Source: Exiguobacterium antarcticum DSM 14480
GTDB taxonomy: Bacteria > Bacillota > Bacilli > Exiguobacteriales > Exiguobacteriaceae
Reading direction: 5' to 3'
Length of the DNA: 64,000 bases
NCBI RefSeq assembly: GCF_000685865.1
Contig: NZ_JMKS01000003.1
Coordinates: forward strand, 806,001 to 870,000
Shown: positions 24,137 through 35,030 of the stretch, one piece after another
Layout of the letters: each line of letters starts with the position of its first letter
How positions within the stretch are numbered: the stretch's first letter is position 1
The notes under the pieces: model-generated
The model's input: only the letters and a program-made list of their open reading frames with translations
The model's database searches: none
Told to the model about the DNA's origin: nothing
Position numbers and translations under genes: made by a program

Positions 24137-26938
24137 TCAGCCAGACTGTTTGCTTTCTTCTTGATACCGGTCATACCAAATTTCAAATTCATCCGGCGGA
24201 ATCGGACGTGAGTAATAGAATCCTTGACCGTATTCACAGTCCAGTTTCCGTAAACTCTCCCCTTGTTCCGCTTGTTCGATTCCTTCAGCAACCACGTCAT
24301 ATTTTAACGTATGCGCCAAACGAATGATCGTTTCGATCAACGGTGCGTTCGAACACGCATCATCTCCACTGATAAAGGAACGGTCAATTTTCAAGCGTTG
24401 AATCGGCAAACGGCTTAAATAGGACAACGAAGAATAACCGGTACCGAAGTCATCAATTGCCAACCGGTACCCGAGACGATGTAATGTCTGTAAAGCATCA
24501 AACACACGTGTGTCCGAGAAGACCCCAAAGGATTCTGTAATTTCAAGCTCCATCCGTTGTTCAATCCCTGGATACCGATCTCTGACGTCCGTCAGAAACT
24601 CGACGATCCGACCCGAGACGAGTTCTTTGACGGACAGGTTAGCGGAAACACGCATCGATCCGAGTGGCGTCCCTTCCCAGCGTCGAACTTGATTGACCGA
24701 TTCCTGTACGACCCACATGCCGATCTCTTCAATCAGTATCGACCGTTCAGCAATCGGAATGAAGACAGCAGGACTGATCATCCCCCGTTCTGGGTGGAAC
24801 CACCGTAACAATGCTTCACATCCATCAACTTCCTTCGTCTTCAGATTCACCTGTGGCTGATAAAACAGTTGAAGTTCGTTGCGCGCAATCGCTTCCCGTA
24901 ACTCCGATTCGAGCACGACCGATTCACGGTATTCTTCACTCATCCACGATTCAAACCAAATCGGTTCACCGGCTTGTTCTCGTTTCGCATGTTGCATCGC
25001 AATATCGACGGATGACAATAATGAGGTCACCGCTACCGCGTCGTCTGGATATCGAACCATACTCATACTGATATTGACGTCAATCGTCTCCCCATCCACT
25101 TGATAGGGACGTTCAATGATGGTTTTAAGATCCCGGTAATCGACGATCTCTTGTTGGAAAATCAAAACGGCGAATTCGTCTCCGCCAATTCGGGCGGCTG
25201 ATCCCGTCCCGATGAAATGATGGCGCAACCGGTTCGAGACTTCTTTTAAAATCTGATCACCGGCGCTATGTCCGTAAATATCGTTGATGCGTCTGAACTG
25301 ACGTACACCAATCGTGACGAGTTCCCCTGGCTGTGGTGCCGCAAGTGCTTCACTCATCTTTTGCTCAAAACCGTTTCGGTTCAACAACCCCGTCAAAACA
25401 TCATACAGCGCAAGCTGCGTAATCCGTTCTTCTCGTTTGAATTGATCCGTCTCATCGTGACACGTCAAGTAGAGGGCGGTTCCCCCGTCATTTTTCGAGG
25501 GGACATGAATGATGTTGACGAACATATTACGGATATCTTCTTTGAAAATCATTTGGCAACGAATCGTCTGGCTATATCCTTCGATTGCCCGATTCAATGC
25601 CCGACGGACACGATTCAAGTCTGCTGGGTGAATCAACTCCTCAATCGTCATTAAGCCCGACGATTGGGCCAATTGCTTAAACCGATCATTGCCGCTCAGT
25701 AACTGAAAATCTGATGACAACGCGACGATCGGATTCGTATTTTGTGAAAACAGTGATTCGATTTCTGCTTTTTTCTGTTTGATTTCAATCGTTTTTTTAT
25801 CATTGTAGTCCAGTAAGCCGGAAATGATCGTCGTCATCGTCCGGAATGCCTCGACGACCGGGTGGAAGTCATTTTGTTCCGGCACATGATGATGTGATTG
25901 ACGAGGACCTTCCGCAAAGAAATCGGCTTCCTCCTGAAGGATATGTAAATCTTTTCGGAACGCACGTAATAAGGAGAGCGTCAACGCAAGTAACGACAAG
26001 ATGACGAGACACGTCACGATGAACATCAACCAGGCATTTCGAATGAGGGTGTTTCCTTTCTCCGTCAGTTCTGCCTGTACCTTTCGAATTCCTTCATCGA
26101 ACAAACGGTACATACTCGTTTGATAACGTCCTGATACTTTATCGATCGTTCCATATTGTGGATTGTTCGGTTGACTCAGCGTCGCGTCAACCATCCGCAA
26201 ATACGCATACATCTGATTGCTCATCACTGAAATGTCTCGTCTGCGTTCTGTCTCTTCCGGTCGCATCGTCGCGTACAGGGACTGAATCAGCGTATCATTC
26301 CGTAAGTTGACATCCTGACGTATTTGTCGAATCCGTAAGAGCTCGATCGAATCCAACTGATCATCTCGATTAGCGCTTAACAGGAACTGACCAGCACGTC
26401 CGAACTCTTCCTCCATCAAAAATAAATTCGAGAAAAGCGAATAATACGTCCCCTTCTCTCCGCTTAAGTACAGTTGATTGAACAAGATCTCACTTTTATA
26501 CGAAGTGACCGCTCGAAAAAACTGATGGTCCGATGCATACCCGCCGGCTTGCAGTTGATTGATTTCAGACAAGATACCCTTTTTCGCCGGACCGTCTGTC
26601 TCTGTCTTCTCGATCTGTTGCTCGAGTGCCGTCAGTTCCGTCTTCGTTTGTTGCCACATGTCACTACGTGGCGCAGTTGTTTTTTCCATTTTTTCACTTA
26701 AGGTGAGATAGTATTCGTCCGTCAAACTCCGCTCGACTTGGTTCAATCGATCAAAGATGTTCATCATCTCACTTGAACGCTTAAACTGATACCCATCTTC
26801 TAGATTTTTGAGTAATTGTTGCGTCGCGATCAATAATGCTAATAAACCAATGATTAAAATCATCCATGAGAACGTTTTATAGTAGGAGCGTTTTCGGAAT
26901 GCTTCTACGATGGAGACTGGTGATAAACGTCGCAACAC
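24137..26938 (-). CDS. Membrane GGDEF-EAL protein with sensor region and PAS domain
   Basis: This 933-residue protein turns over the second messenger c-di-GMP. Helices at about 23-43 and 303-325 enclose an extracytoplasmic helical sensor region. A PAS-like domain (about 395-505) is followed by a GGDEF domain with intact GGDEF (ARIGGDEFAVL) and an EAL domain. EAL residues are complete: EALLRW, ANLS, ELEITES, DDFGTGYSS, KIDRSF and EGIE. Both activities are therefore possible, with one perhaps regulatory. The start is GTG, five bases after GGGAGG. The gene stands alone between terminators, facing pepF. Confidence 0.9.
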   Translation of the reverse strand: MLRRLSPVSIVEAFRKRSYYKTFSWMILIIGLLALLIATQQLLKNLEDGYQFKRSSEMMNIFDRLNQVERSLTDEYYLTLSEKMEKTTAPRSDMWQQTKTELTALEQQIEKTETDGPAKKGILSEINQLQAGGYASDHQFFRAVTSYKSEILFNQLYLSGEKGTYYSLFSNLFLMEEEFGRAGQFLLSANRDDQLDSIELLRIRQIRQDVNLRNDTLIQSLYATMRPEETERRRDISVMSNQMYAYLRMVDATLSQPNNPQYGTIDKVSGRYQTSMYRLFDEGIRKVQAELTEKGNTLIRNAWLMFIVTCLVILSLLALTLSLLRAFRKDLHILQEEADFFAEGPRQSHHHVPEQNDFHPVVEAFRTMTTIISGLLDYNDKKTIEIKQKKAEIESLFSQNTNPIVALSSDFQLLSGNDRFKQLAQSSGLMTIEELIHPADLNRVRRALNRAIEGYSQTIRCQMIFKEDIRNMFVNIIHVPSKNDGGTALYLTCHDETDQFKREERITQLALYDVLTGLLNRNGFEQKMSEALAAPQPGELVTIGVRQFRRINDIYGHSAGDQILKEVSNRLRHHFIGTGSAARIGGDEFAVLIFQQEIVDYRDLKTIIERPYQVDGETIDVNISMSMVRYPDDAVAVTSLLSSVDIAMQHAKREQAGEPIWFESWMSEEYRESVVLESELREAIARNELQLFYQPQVNLKTKEVDGCEALLRWFHPERGMISPAVFIPIAERSILIEEIGMWVVQESVNQVRRWEGTPLGSMRVSANLSVKELVSGRIVEFLTDVRDRYPGIEQRMELEITESFGVFSDTRVFDALQTLHRLGYRLAIDDFGTGYSSLSYLSRLPIQRLKIDRSFISGDDACSNAPLIETIIRLAHTLKYDVVAEGIEQAEQGESLRKLDCEYGQGFYYSRPIPPDEFEIWYDRYQEESKQSG

Positions 26939-27013
26939 ATCGTCCTCCCTAATTTGTCATTATGTTTCTATATCGTCCGATTCGACAGATTCGTGAAGTG
27001 AAAAGGGGTCAAT

Positions 27014-27055
27014 AAAAAGCACTAATCCTCACTTTTCGTGAAAATAAGTGCTTTT
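27014..27055 (-). terminator. Terminator of the CBS-domain gene
   Basis: AAGCACT-TATTTTCAC pairs with GTGAGGATT-AGTGCTT on the reverse strand, followed by TTTTT. Confidence 0.75.
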
Positions 27056-27066
27056 CATACTAGATT

Positions 27067-27489
27067 TTAGTATTGGACGTTCTCCCGTGCGACTTTTTTA
27101 GCAAAATAATCGATGATATCCCGCCGACGAATGATACCGATGAAGTGTTTTCCATCATCGATGACAGGCACGAAATTTTGATCGGTGATGACTTCAATCA
27201 TCTCTTCCATCTGCGCCGTAATCGAGACCGGCTTGTAACGGACACGTTGTTTGATATCCGTCAATCGTGTCTGTAACACATGATCATAGTCCGCATGTTC
27301 GAGATTTTTTTCGAGCGCCCACAAGACATCCCCTTCCGTCAGGGTTCCTGCATATTTTCCTTTATCGTCAACGAGTGGGACCGATGTGAAACGATGATGT
27401 TTCATCTTTTCCAACGCTTGTCTGACCGTTGACTCCGGATCTAAGTATTTGACTTCATCTTTTGGTAATAAGAAAAACGCAATGTTCAT
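27067..27489 (-). CDS. Two-CBS-domain protein
   Basis: This 140-residue protein consists of two CBS domains, about 8-60 (STVRQALEKMKHHRFTSVPLVDDKGKYAGTL) and 78-135 (AQMEEMIEVITDQNFVPVIDD...FIGIIRRRDII). CBS pairs bind adenosyl nucleotides such as AMP, ATP or c-di-AMP; the ligand here is unknown. The start MNIAFFLLPKDEV is chosen for its GGGAGG eight bases upstream. It resembles the stand-alone CBS proteins of Bacillales, but I cannot equate it with DarB/YkuL. Confidence 0.85.
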   Translation of the reverse strand: MNIAFFLLPKDEVKYLDPESTVRQALEKMKHHRFTSVPLVDDKGKYAGTLTEGDVLWALEKNLEHADYDHVLQTRLTDIKQRVRYKPVSITAQMEEMIEVITDQNFVPVIDDGKHFIGIIRRRDIIDYFAKKVARENVQY

Positions 27490-27666
27490 TTCTTCTTCCT
27501 CCCTAGCCACTCTGTGACACCTCTCCTATTTTATCATGAACTCTGGTTACGTTCAGTTCCCAAATCATGAAAATCTCCCCACAATTCCTTCATATTTAGT
27601 ACTACCCTTCCGATAATCAGAATAGACAGATTTTAAAGACTATTTCAAAAGATAGGAGAATTACAC

Positions 27667-29928
27667 ATGCGTCTTCCGATCACACGTCGGCTTTTTATTG
27701 GACTTATTTTATTACCTGCCCTCACATTAGGCGTCTCGACCTGGTTTTCTTACGACCAGACGAGTCAGACCGTCGAACGGCTCGTCGACTCGACTTCTCA
27801 GACAGCCTTGAAACAACTCGAACAATCGTTTTCCCGTATCATCGACGACACCAAAAAAGATACGACCTTGCTGGCTGGTCTTCCCTTCAATCGTGCCGAT
27901 GGTCAACTACCGAATTACATAGAAACAAGTGAAACATCCACATCGACCGAACTACCTTCCCAAAAAGCAAAAGATATCTACAGTGTGCTCGAAAAGTACG
28001 GTTCGTCGAAAATCGAAAATTCATTCATTCAATATGCCGATGTAAAAGGTGGCTATTTGAACTGGCCGAAACAGGACGCGGCGTCGGGTTACGATCCCCG
28101 AAAGGAAGTCTGGTACAAGCAAGCACTTGAAAACTCCAGTACTGTCGCGATGAGCGAACCATATTACGATGAAGCAACCAAGTTATCCGTCATCGGCTTT
28201 TCCAAAGCGACGCTAGACGATCAGGCTAACATCAAAGGAGTGTTGTCGGTCTATAAAAGTGTCGATCGATTATCAGAAGACATGAAACGAATCGAGATCG
28301 GTCAAGACGGTTTCGTCTTTAGTTATACGAAGGACGGTCAAATCGTCACCCATCCGAATAAAAATCATTTCTTCAAAAAGGTCGATCAGCTACGCGAAAA
28401 CGGTAAACCGTATTTTGAGGCTCCGAAACAAATGATCAATCAAGAATCCGGTTCTGCCATCATGGATGTCGCCGGTAAAAAATCAGTCGTCATCTGGCAA
28501 CTCTCTTCGAAGACCGGTTTTAAATTAGCAGTCGTTCTCGACTATGCCTCGTTATATGCACCAAAAGACGCGATGCTCAAGCAGTCCTTGATCAACTTCG
28601 TCATTGCGATTGCGCTCGCGACGTTAATTGCTTGGCTGATCGGTCGCTCGATTAACCGTCCGTTGTCCGGTCTCCGCAATGAAGCATTAGCCATCGCAAG
28701 CGGCGACTTACGAACGACACGTCGTGACAAACGATGGATCCGGGATGAGTTATCTGACCTCGGTGAAAATTTTGACGCGATGCGCCATAAACTCCGCCAA
28801 ACGATTACGGCGATGACCTATTCTGCCGGCACTGTCCGTGATGCGTCACAAGATTTATCATCCAATGCGACACATGTTCAAAAGGCTTCCGTCCAAATCG
28901 GACAGACGATGGAAGAAATCGCGGCTGCCGGCGAGACACAAACCAAACAAGCGGAACGCTCTTCCCATGCTGTCTATGGTGTGAAGGAACGCTCTGTCGC
29001 GATGCAAGCGGCTGCGACACAAACCTTGACAGAAGTCGCTTCCGTCGCCGAAGCTGCGACACGTGGCAGTGCCTTAACCAAACAAACGATCACGGATTTA
29101 TTACAACACTCCGATTCACTTGAACAGGAAATCCAGAACACCTCTGATTTTCTCGGAAAACGTTCGGATGAAATCGGGAAAATCCTTGGCACCTTACAGG
29201 CCATCTCGAGCCAGACGAACCTGCTTGCATTAAATGCAGCGATTGAAGCGGCCCGGGTCGGCGAACAAGGGCGTGGCTTCGCCGTCGTCGCCAGTGAAGT
29301 CCGGAAGCTCGCAGAAGAAAGTGATCATTCCGCCAAACAAATCAAGCAGTTACTCGGTAACATCCAACACGAAACCCACACTGCGATGGCGGCCATGAAT
29401 GGTGTCATGGATGATCTGAAACAATCACTCGAATCGGTCAAGACGACCGGCGTCGATTTCGAACAGATCGCAGGTTCCGTCCAGCATGTCTCCAAACGGA
29501 CTGAATCTTTGACGGGCGATATCGGTGCTTTGGCGACAGCGACAGAAGACGTTTCGGACGCGATGGGAACGATCCTCGCCTTGGCGGAAGAAAATGCTGC
29601 CGGGATCGAAACAAGTGCCTCGAGCATTCAGGAAACGAATGCGACGATTGAAGCGGTCACGACGGCTGCCGTCCATCTGGCTCAAATTGCGACGGAACTC
29701 CATGCCTTGACGATCGATTTCCAGATCGATGAGGAAACGACAGATGAAGAAGATACTCTTTTCGAGGAAACGAATGAGTCCTCTCCTGTTTCGCAACAGG
29801 AAGTAGCCGCTTCTTCCCTCGTCGAGGTCAATCTCAGTGCTGAAACCGTTTCGGAGGATTCCTCTGTTTTAGAAGAGGACATCTCGCTACAAGAAGCTTC
29901 TCATCCTGCTGAACCGTCTAAGCAGTAA
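27667..29928 (+). CDS. Methyl-accepting chemotaxis protein with Cache-type sensor
   Basis: This 753-residue receptor relays ligand binding to CheA. The first helix is at about 8-27. A large extracellular domain (about 30-295) has a dCache-like pattern ([16 protein letters not shown]...[30 protein letters not shown]). The second helix is near 310-330, HAMP follows to about 380, and the signalling hairpin tip is [27 protein letters not shown]. The C-terminus is a long acidic tail rich in Glu and Ser without a clear CheR-docking pentapeptide. No chemotaxis genes are adjacent. Confidence 0.92.
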   Translation: MRLPITRRLFIGLILLPALTLGVSTWFSYDQTSQTVERLVDSTSQTALKQLEQSFSRIIDDTKKDTTLLAGLPFNRADGQLPNYIETSETSTSTELPSQKAKDIYSVLEKYGSSKIENSFIQYADVKGGYLNWPKQDAASGYDPRKEVWYKQALENSSTVAMSEPYYDEATKLSVIGFSKATLDDQANIKGVLSVYKSVDRLSEDMKRIEIGQDGFVFSYTKDGQIVTHPNKNHFFKKVDQLRENGKPYFEAPKQMINQESGSAIMDVAGKKSVVIWQLSSKTGFKLAVVLDYASLYAPKDAMLKQSLINFVIAIALATLIAWLIGRSINRPLSGLRNEALAIASGDLRTTRRDKRWIRDELSDLGENFDAMRHKLRQTITAMTYSAGTVRDASQDLSSNATHVQKASVQIGQTMEEIAAAGETQTKQAERSSHAVYGVKERSVAMQAAATQTLTEVASVAEAATRGSALTKQTITDLLQHSDSLEQEIQNTSDFLGKRSDEIGKILGTLQAISSQTNLLALNAAIEAARVGEQGRGFAVVASEVRKLAEESDHSAKQIKQLLGNIQHETHTAMAAMNGVMDDLKQSLESVKTTGVDFEQIAGSVQHVSKRTESLTGDIGALATATEDVSDAMGTILALAEENAAGIETSASSIQETNATIEAVTTAAVHLAQIATELHALTIDFQIDEETTDEEDTLFEETNESSPVSQQEVAASSLVEVNLSAETVSEDSSVLEEDISLQEASHPAEPSKQ

Positions 29929-29934
29929 CCGACG

Positions 29935-29983
29935 AACAGGACACCCGTTACCGATTTCCTTCGGTAACGGGTGTCCTGTTTTT
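29935..29983 (+). terminator. Strong terminator of the chemoreceptor gene
   Basis: AACAGGACACCCGTTACCGA pairs with its complement around a short loop and ends in TTTTT. Confidence 0.9.
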
Positions 29984-30062
29984 CAATCGATTCTTGCTAT
30001 ACAATCGGTTAGACACGACGTAAACTGAAAACAACACGTTTATAGGAGAGGAGAAATCGAAG

Positions 30063-31214
30063 ATGTCCCTTAAAAAAGACGACTTAATCCAAACGGCAGA
30101 ACACCTTTATGGAACGACAGGCTTTTTTGTCTCCTATCGATCTGCGACAGGAGAAGGATTGGACATCCAGCCAGTTCCGCCCGTCCATCCGAGCCAATTG
30201 ACGATCGAGCAGAATTGGCCGCCTCCGGAAATCACTCCATTGTTATACACTTTAAAGGACGGAACAGCTTATCTGTTCATCCCTGTCCTCGATCAAGGTC
30301 AATACCGGATTGGTCCGGTTTTGTTGCAGTCTGCCTTGTTTCGGGCACATATTCAAGAGGAAACGTTTCATCAGTTTTATAAATCGTTGACGCGAACGAC
30401 GGAAAATCGTCTGATTGATTGTGCACATCTCGTTTACCGGCTGTTAACCGGTCAACAGTTAGTCGCACGTGATATCCGGGTCGAATCGGAAGTCGTCGAT
30501 CAAGAAATCCCACTCATTGCGGATGTTCCTTCGCATACCACTTCGACCGCCTACATCAAGGCATGGGAACGGGAACAACAAATCATTGAATGGATTGCAT
30601 CCGGACAAAGCGAACGGCTTGCGACGACCTATTCCCTGCCCGCTTACGGAGAATTCGGCTCACTGGCACGTCATCAACCCTTACGTGCCGAAAAAAATCT
30701 TTTGCTCGGTACCGTTTTGTTGAGTGCCCGTGCGGCCATTACAGGTGGTCTTGAACCGGATGAAGCATTTATGCTCAGTGACCGGATGATTGAATCCATC
30801 GAAGCGGCACAAAGTATTTCGGAGCTCCGGAACCGCCATGTCCGGATTACGGTCAGCTTTGCCGAAGCTGTCAAACAGATTCAGGAGTTACGGCATTCGC
30901 CGCATGTTCTGGCTGCCATCCGTTACATTCAGCAACATCTGTATGATCCGTTATCGGTGTCGTCGATCAGTCGAGAAATTCATGTCTCATCGAATTACTT
31001 ATCCGTCCTCTTCAAAGAAGAGACCGGACTGCCACTCGCCCGTTACGTGATTCGAGAGCGGATCCGGGAAGCGAAACGCTTGTTACGTTCGACGGATGAT
31101 TCGTTATTGACGATTTCTAAAAAATTACACTTCTCGAGTCAAAGTCATTTTAGCCAAGCCTTTAAACAGACGACCGGTGAGACACCGACCCACTATAGAC
31201 AACATCATTTTTAA
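30063..31214 (+). CDS. AraC-family transcriptional regulator
   Basis: This 383-residue regulator has a C-terminal AraC DNA-binding domain (about 282-381). Both helix-turn-helix units are visible: LSVSSISREIHVSSNYLSVLFKEETG and LTISKKLHFSSQSHFSQAFKQTTG, then ETPTHYRQ. The 280-residue N-terminal region is of unknown type and lacks membrane segments. It is followed by a glycerophosphotransferase gene 25 bases downstream, likely cotranscribed. AGGAGAGGAG precedes the ATG. Confidence 0.87.
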   Translation: MSLKKDDLIQTAEHLYGTTGFFVSYRSATGEGLDIQPVPPVHPSQLTIEQNWPPPEITPLLYTLKDGTAYLFIPVLDQGQYRIGPVLLQSALFRAHIQEETFHQFYKSLTRTTENRLIDCAHLVYRLLTGQQLVARDIRVESEVVDQEIPLIADVPSHTTSTAYIKAWEREQQIIEWIASGQSERLATTYSLPAYGEFGSLARHQPLRAEKNLLLGTVLLSARAAITGGLEPDEAFMLSDRMIESIEAAQSISELRNRHVRITVSFAEAVKQIQELRHSPHVLAAIRYIQQHLYDPLSVSSISREIHVSSNYLSVLFKEETGLPLARYVIRERIREAKRLLRSTDDSLLTISKKLHFSSQSHFSQAFKQTTGETPTHYRQHHF

Positions 31215-31239
31215 GTTTATTTTTTAGAAGGAGTATGAC

Positions 31240-32433
31240 ATGACACAGCTACTTACTAAGGTTCGCCGTAAGAAAATTCATAAAGGATTGCTTTTATACC
31301 GCCTGTTCCAGAAGCTTCCGATCCAAAAAAATCTTGTTGTATTCGAAAGCTTTTTAGGACGCGGGTATTCTGACAATCCGAAAGCACTGTATCTAAAGCT
31401 CCGCGAGCAGCATCCGGAGTTGAAACTCGTCTGGATCTTTGCGAAGGAACCGACCGCTGACGTCAAAGCGTCCTGCCCGGACTGGGTCTTACGCAATAGT
31501 CCTAAGTATTATTACTGCATGGCACGCGCACGGTACTGGATTTTCAACACCCGTCAGCCACTCAGCTTAAAGAAACGGCGAACAACGACGTACCTGCAGA
31601 CGTGGCATGGGACACCTTTGAAACGACTCGGTCTTGATATGGAAGAAGTCCATATGGCAGGGACGACTACAGAACAATACAAAAAGAATTTTTATCAACA
31701 GGCACAGGAGTGGGACTATCTGCTCTCACCGAATACCTACTCGAGCGAGATTTTCAAGCGTGCCTTTGGTTTCAGCGGCACGCTGTTGGAAAGTGGGTAT
31801 CCGCGAAATGATCTCTTATATGCTCCTGATCGGGATCAACAGGCAGAGACGATCAAGCGGAAATTGGACGTGCCGGCGAACAAAAAAGTCATTTTATATG
31901 CACCGACCTGGCGCGACGACGAGTTCGTGACGAAAGGCCAATACCGGTTTAACCTTCAACTTGATTTACAACAGATGCAGGAACGTCTCGGTCAGGACTA
32001 TATCGTGTTGTTGCGGATGCATTATCTGATTGCTGAACATCTGGATCTCGATGCTTATGCCGGTTTTGCGTATGACGTCTCATCATACGGCGACATTGCC
32101 GAACTTTATCTCATCAGCGATCTTCTGATCACAGATTACTCCTCCGTGTTTTTTGATTATGCCCACTTGAATCGACCAATGCTGTTCTTTACGTATGATT
32201 TGGAGAGGTACGCGTCTGTCTTACGTGGATTCTACTTTGATTTTGAAGCAGTCGTTCCCGGACCCTTGTTAAAAGAAAGTAATCAGGTGATCGACTATAT
32301 CACAGACATCACGGCAAACTCCAAACAATACGCGGATAAATACAAAGTATTTCAAGAGCGATTTTGCAGCTTGGACGACGGGAAAGCCAGTCAACGGGTC
32401 ATCGATGCTCTTTTCCCACCTCAGACCCGGTAA
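31240..32433 (+). CDS. CDP-glycerol glycerophosphotransferase family protein
   Basis: This 397-residue enzyme belongs to the TagB/TagF family, which transfers glycerol phosphate from CDP-glycerol to a lipid-linked teichoic-acid precursor at the inner face of the membrane. Family motifs are LQTWHGTPLKRLG (about 121-133), YAPTWRDDEF (about 223-232) and ITDYSSVFFDYAHLNRP (about 304-320); the His and the acidic residues are those known to be important. The size suits the short TagB-like members. No other teichoic-acid gene is adjacent except the preceding AraC-type regulator. Confidence 0.87.
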   Translation: MTQLLTKVRRKKIHKGLLLYRLFQKLPIQKNLVVFESFLGRGYSDNPKALYLKLREQHPELKLVWIFAKEPTADVKASCPDWVLRNSPKYYYCMARARYWIFNTRQPLSLKKRRTTTYLQTWHGTPLKRLGLDMEEVHMAGTTTEQYKKNFYQQAQEWDYLLSPNTYSSEIFKRAFGFSGTLLESGYPRNDLLYAPDRDQQAETIKRKLDVPANKKVILYAPTWRDDEFVTKGQYRFNLQLDLQQMQERLGQDYIVLLRMHYLIAEHLDLDAYAGFAYDVSSYGDIAELYLISDLLITDYSSVFFDYAHLNRPMLFFTYDLERYASVLRGFYFDFEAVVPGPLLKESNQVIDYITDITANSKQYADKYKVFQERFCSLDDGKASQRVIDALFPPQTR

Positions 32434-32451
32434 ACTCATTCCATTCTAACC

Positions 32452-32503
32452 AAAAAACGAGATCCACTTGTCCGCTTTTACGGAAAAGGAGATCTCGTTT
32501 TTT
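32452..32503. terminator. Bidirectional terminator
   Basis: AAAACGAGATC pairs with GATCTCGTTTT around an inner stem, between converging genes, with A and T tracts on both sides. Confidence 0.85.
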
Positions 32504-32519
32504 CTTAACTTAAGATTAC

Positions 32520-33884
32520 TTAGTTTTCTTCACGAACGAACAACGCAACACTCTCGACATGCGTCGTATGCGGGAACATATCGACCGGTGTGACTTCCAT
32601 CAGTTTGTAACCAAGCTCAACAAGCAACTTCGCGTCACGCGCCTGCGTCGAAGCGTTACATGAGACATAGACGATACGTTTTGGTGCGACTTCAGCAGCA
32701 GCACGCAAGAATTCTTCGTCACAGCCTTTACGTGGTGGGTCAACGACGATGACATCCGGTTTGATCCCGTTTTTGACGAGCGCCGGCATGACCGTTTCAG
32801 CTGTTCCATATTCAAACGAAACGTTGTCGATTCCGTTGGCTTTCGCGTTCCGACGTGCGTCATCGATGGCTTGCGGGACCATTTCGATGCCATAGACGTG
32901 TTTTGCTTGTTGTGCCAGGGATAACGAAATCGAACCGATGCCGCAGTATGCGTCAACGACGATTTCATCGCCTGTCAATTGTGCGTACTCGAGCGCTTTT
33001 CCGTATAATTTTTCCGTTTGTAACGGATTGACCTGGAAGAACGAATGCGGTGAGATTTCATACGTCAATCCGGCGATTTGATCGCGGATGACAGATGGTC
33101 CGTGTAAGACGATGTTCCGTTTTCCTAAGATGACGTTCGTCTCATCCGGATTGATGTTGTGCTGGATCGAAGTGACATTCGGGACCGCTTTTAAGATACC
33201 TTCGACGATTTTATCGACACCACGTAACTGTTTGACTTTCGTCACGAGGACGATCATCAATTCGTTTGTATGGTAGCCGTGACGTGCCATGATATGGCGG
33301 ATGACACCGCTGTTTTTCTTTTCGTCGTAAGCAGGTACTTTAAGATCTGCCAAGACTTTGCGAACAGCTTGAATCGCTTCGTCATTTTCTTTGTTCTGGA
33401 TCAAACAATAATCCATATCGATGATGCGATGACTCCGTTTTTGATAAAAACCAGCCATTAACTTGTTCGATTGGAACGCGACAGGCACTTGTGCCTTGTT
33501 ACGGTAACCCCACGGATCTTCCATGCCCATCGTTTCGTGGACCGGAATCTCAAGACCAGCAAGACGGGCAAACGCGTCACGGACACGATTGTGTTTGAAC
33601 TGGAGTTCCGCCTCGTATGACAGGTGTTGCAGTTGGCAGCCGCCACACTGGTTATAGACCGGACATGGTGGCTCGACACGATCGACACTCTTTGTCTTTT
33701 GACGGATAATCCGTCCAAAACCATATGATTTCGTCGTTTTCGTGATTCTGATTTTGACTTGTTCCGTCGGCAAGGCACCGGGAATGAAGACTGTGTAGCC
33801 GTCAATTCGGGCAACCCCTGAACCGTCGTGCGTCAAGTCGACGATATCGACGACGTGCTCATCGTTTTTTTGTACTGGAATCAT
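32520..33884 (-). CDS. rlmD: 23S rRNA (uracil-C5)-methyltransferase RlmD/RlmCD
   Basis: This 454-residue enzyme methylates uracil in 23S rRNA; Bacillus RlmCD acts at two positions. An N-terminal TRAM domain (about 8-66) is followed by the iron-sulfur cysteines in PPCPVYNQCGGCQLQH. The SAM-binding motif is DAYCGIGSISLSLA, and the catalytic Cys is in VYVSCNASTQARD near the C-terminus. AGGAGGAAAAC precedes the ATG. The gene follows dagK and gatCAB in the same direction, a common order in Bacillales. Confidence 0.92.
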   Translation of the reverse strand: MIPVQKNDEHVVDIVDLTHDGSGVARIDGYTVFIPGALPTEQVKIRITKTTKSYGFGRIIRQKTKSVDRVEPPCPVYNQCGGCQLQHLSYEAELQFKHNRVRDAFARLAGLEIPVHETMGMEDPWGYRNKAQVPVAFQSNKLMAGFYQKRSHRIIDMDYCLIQNKENDEAIQAVRKVLADLKVPAYDEKKNSGVIRHIMARHGYHTNELMIVLVTKVKQLRGVDKIVEGILKAVPNVTSIQHNINPDETNVILGKRNIVLHGPSVIRDQIAGLTYEISPHSFFQVNPLQTEKLYGKALEYAQLTGDEIVVDAYCGIGSISLSLAQQAKHVYGIEMVPQAIDDARRNAKANGIDNVSFEYGTAETVMPALVKNGIKPDVIVVDPPRKGCDEEFLRAAAEVAPKRIVYVSCNASTQARDAKLLVELGYKLMEVTPVDMFPHTTHVESVALFVREEN

Positions 33885-33913
33885 ATTGTTTTCCTCCTAG
33901 AAAATCCCGCGCT

Positions 33914-34882
33914 TTACGCGAGATTCGTTTCCTGTTCTTGTGCCTGTAGCTGTAAATTGATCGTTTCCATCTCGTCGATCCGGAACTTCGGCGTCATGAC
34001 TTCAAAATGCGACCGAAGATTCGTCATCTCACCTTCACAGATTCCACCGAACTCACCATCGATGTTCAGGCTCATCTCGGATGTATTTTTCATCCGGACG
34101 AATGACGTCGTCACATGTTCAATACATGGATCAGAGAAATGATCTCCCTTTAACGCCAAACGCATCACGCGGATTAACTCGACGAGATTACATTTTTTCA
34201 AAATGAATAAATCAAAACGTCCATCATTGAGGGAAGCATTCGGCGAAAGTTTCTCGAACCCACCTACGGAATTCGTGTTCGATGTCAAAAAGAGCATGAC
34301 TTCGCCTTTAAAGATGCCACGTTCATGTTCCAACTCGACATACGTCGGACGGATTTGTGGGAGCTTTTCCATCCCTTTGACGTAATACGCCAACTGTCCG
34401 AGCGCCGTCTTGAGTTTTGACGGGACTTCGTACGATAGTTCGGTCATGATCCCGCCGCCTGCGATGTTGATGAAGTAATGCGTTCCTGTCGTCCCTTCGA
34501 TCTTGCCGATGTCGACCGGCATCGTATAACCCGTACAGATGACGTCCATCGCGCCTTCAATCGTCAGCGGAATTCGCATGGCCCGCCCAAAATCATTTGT
34601 TGTTCCGACTGGCAAGACACCTAACTTCGGACGAACCGTATACGATGCCATCCCGCTGATCACTTCGTTTAACGTACCGTCTCCACCTGCAGCAACGACA
34701 AGGTCAAATTCGGCTTCACAGGCCCGTGCTGCTTCATACGTCGCGTCACCGATCGCTTTCGTCGAATAGACGGAAGTCTCATAACCCGCTGCTTCCAGCC
34801 GGTCTAAGATATACGGCAGATTACGCTTTACCATCTCTTTCCCGGAAGTCGGGTTATAAATCACTCGCGCTCTAGGTCTCAT
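33914..34882 (-). CDS. dagK: Diacylglycerol kinase
   Basis: This 322-residue soluble lipid kinase phosphorylates diacylglycerol released by lipoteichoic-acid synthesis, returning it to phospholipid synthesis. The nucleotide-binding motifs are YNPTSGKE near the N-terminus and AAGGDGTLNEVISG (about 66-79); GTTNDFGRAM is also typical. The start is the ATG of MRPRARVIYNP, with AAGGAGA upstream; an in-frame start 14 codons earlier lacks a site. It corresponds to DgkB of Bacillus subtilis. Confidence 0.92.
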   Translation of the reverse strand: MRPRARVIYNPTSGKEMVKRNLPYILDRLEAAGYETSVYSTKAIGDATYEAARACEAEFDLVVAAGGDGTLNEVISGMASYTVRPKLGVLPVGTTNDFGRAMRIPLTIEGAMDVICTGYTMPVDIGKIEGTTGTHYFINIAGGGIMTELSYEVPSKLKTALGQLAYYVKGMEKLPQIRPTYVELEHERGIFKGEVMLFLTSNTNSVGGFEKLSPNASLNDGRFDLFILKKCNLVELIRVMRLALKGDHFSDPCIEHVTTSFVRMKNTSEMSLNIDGEFGGICEGEMTNLRSHFEVMTPKFRIDEMETINLQLQAQEQETNLA

Positions 34883-34966
34883 AAGATTTTCTCCTTTTTT
34901 ACTCAACCGATCCATTTGATACATAACTGTTTTATTTTACATGAAGTTCTGCCACATTACAAAGGC

Positions 34967-35019
34967 AAAAAAAAGAAACGACTGCTTCTTCACCTTGATG
35001 CCAGGCGAGAAACAGTCAC
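34967..35019 (-). terminator. Terminator after gatB
   Basis: A long imperfect stem (GACTGTTTCTCGCCT with its complement) ends in a T-rich run on the reverse strand. Confidence 0.75.
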
Positions 35020-35030
35020 TTCTGGATGAC

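Noticed and set aside
27067-27489. Assignment of the CBS protein as DarB/YkuL
   Set aside because: Size and two CBS domains fit, but the N-terminus and motif residues do not match what I recall of DarB, so I left it unnamed.
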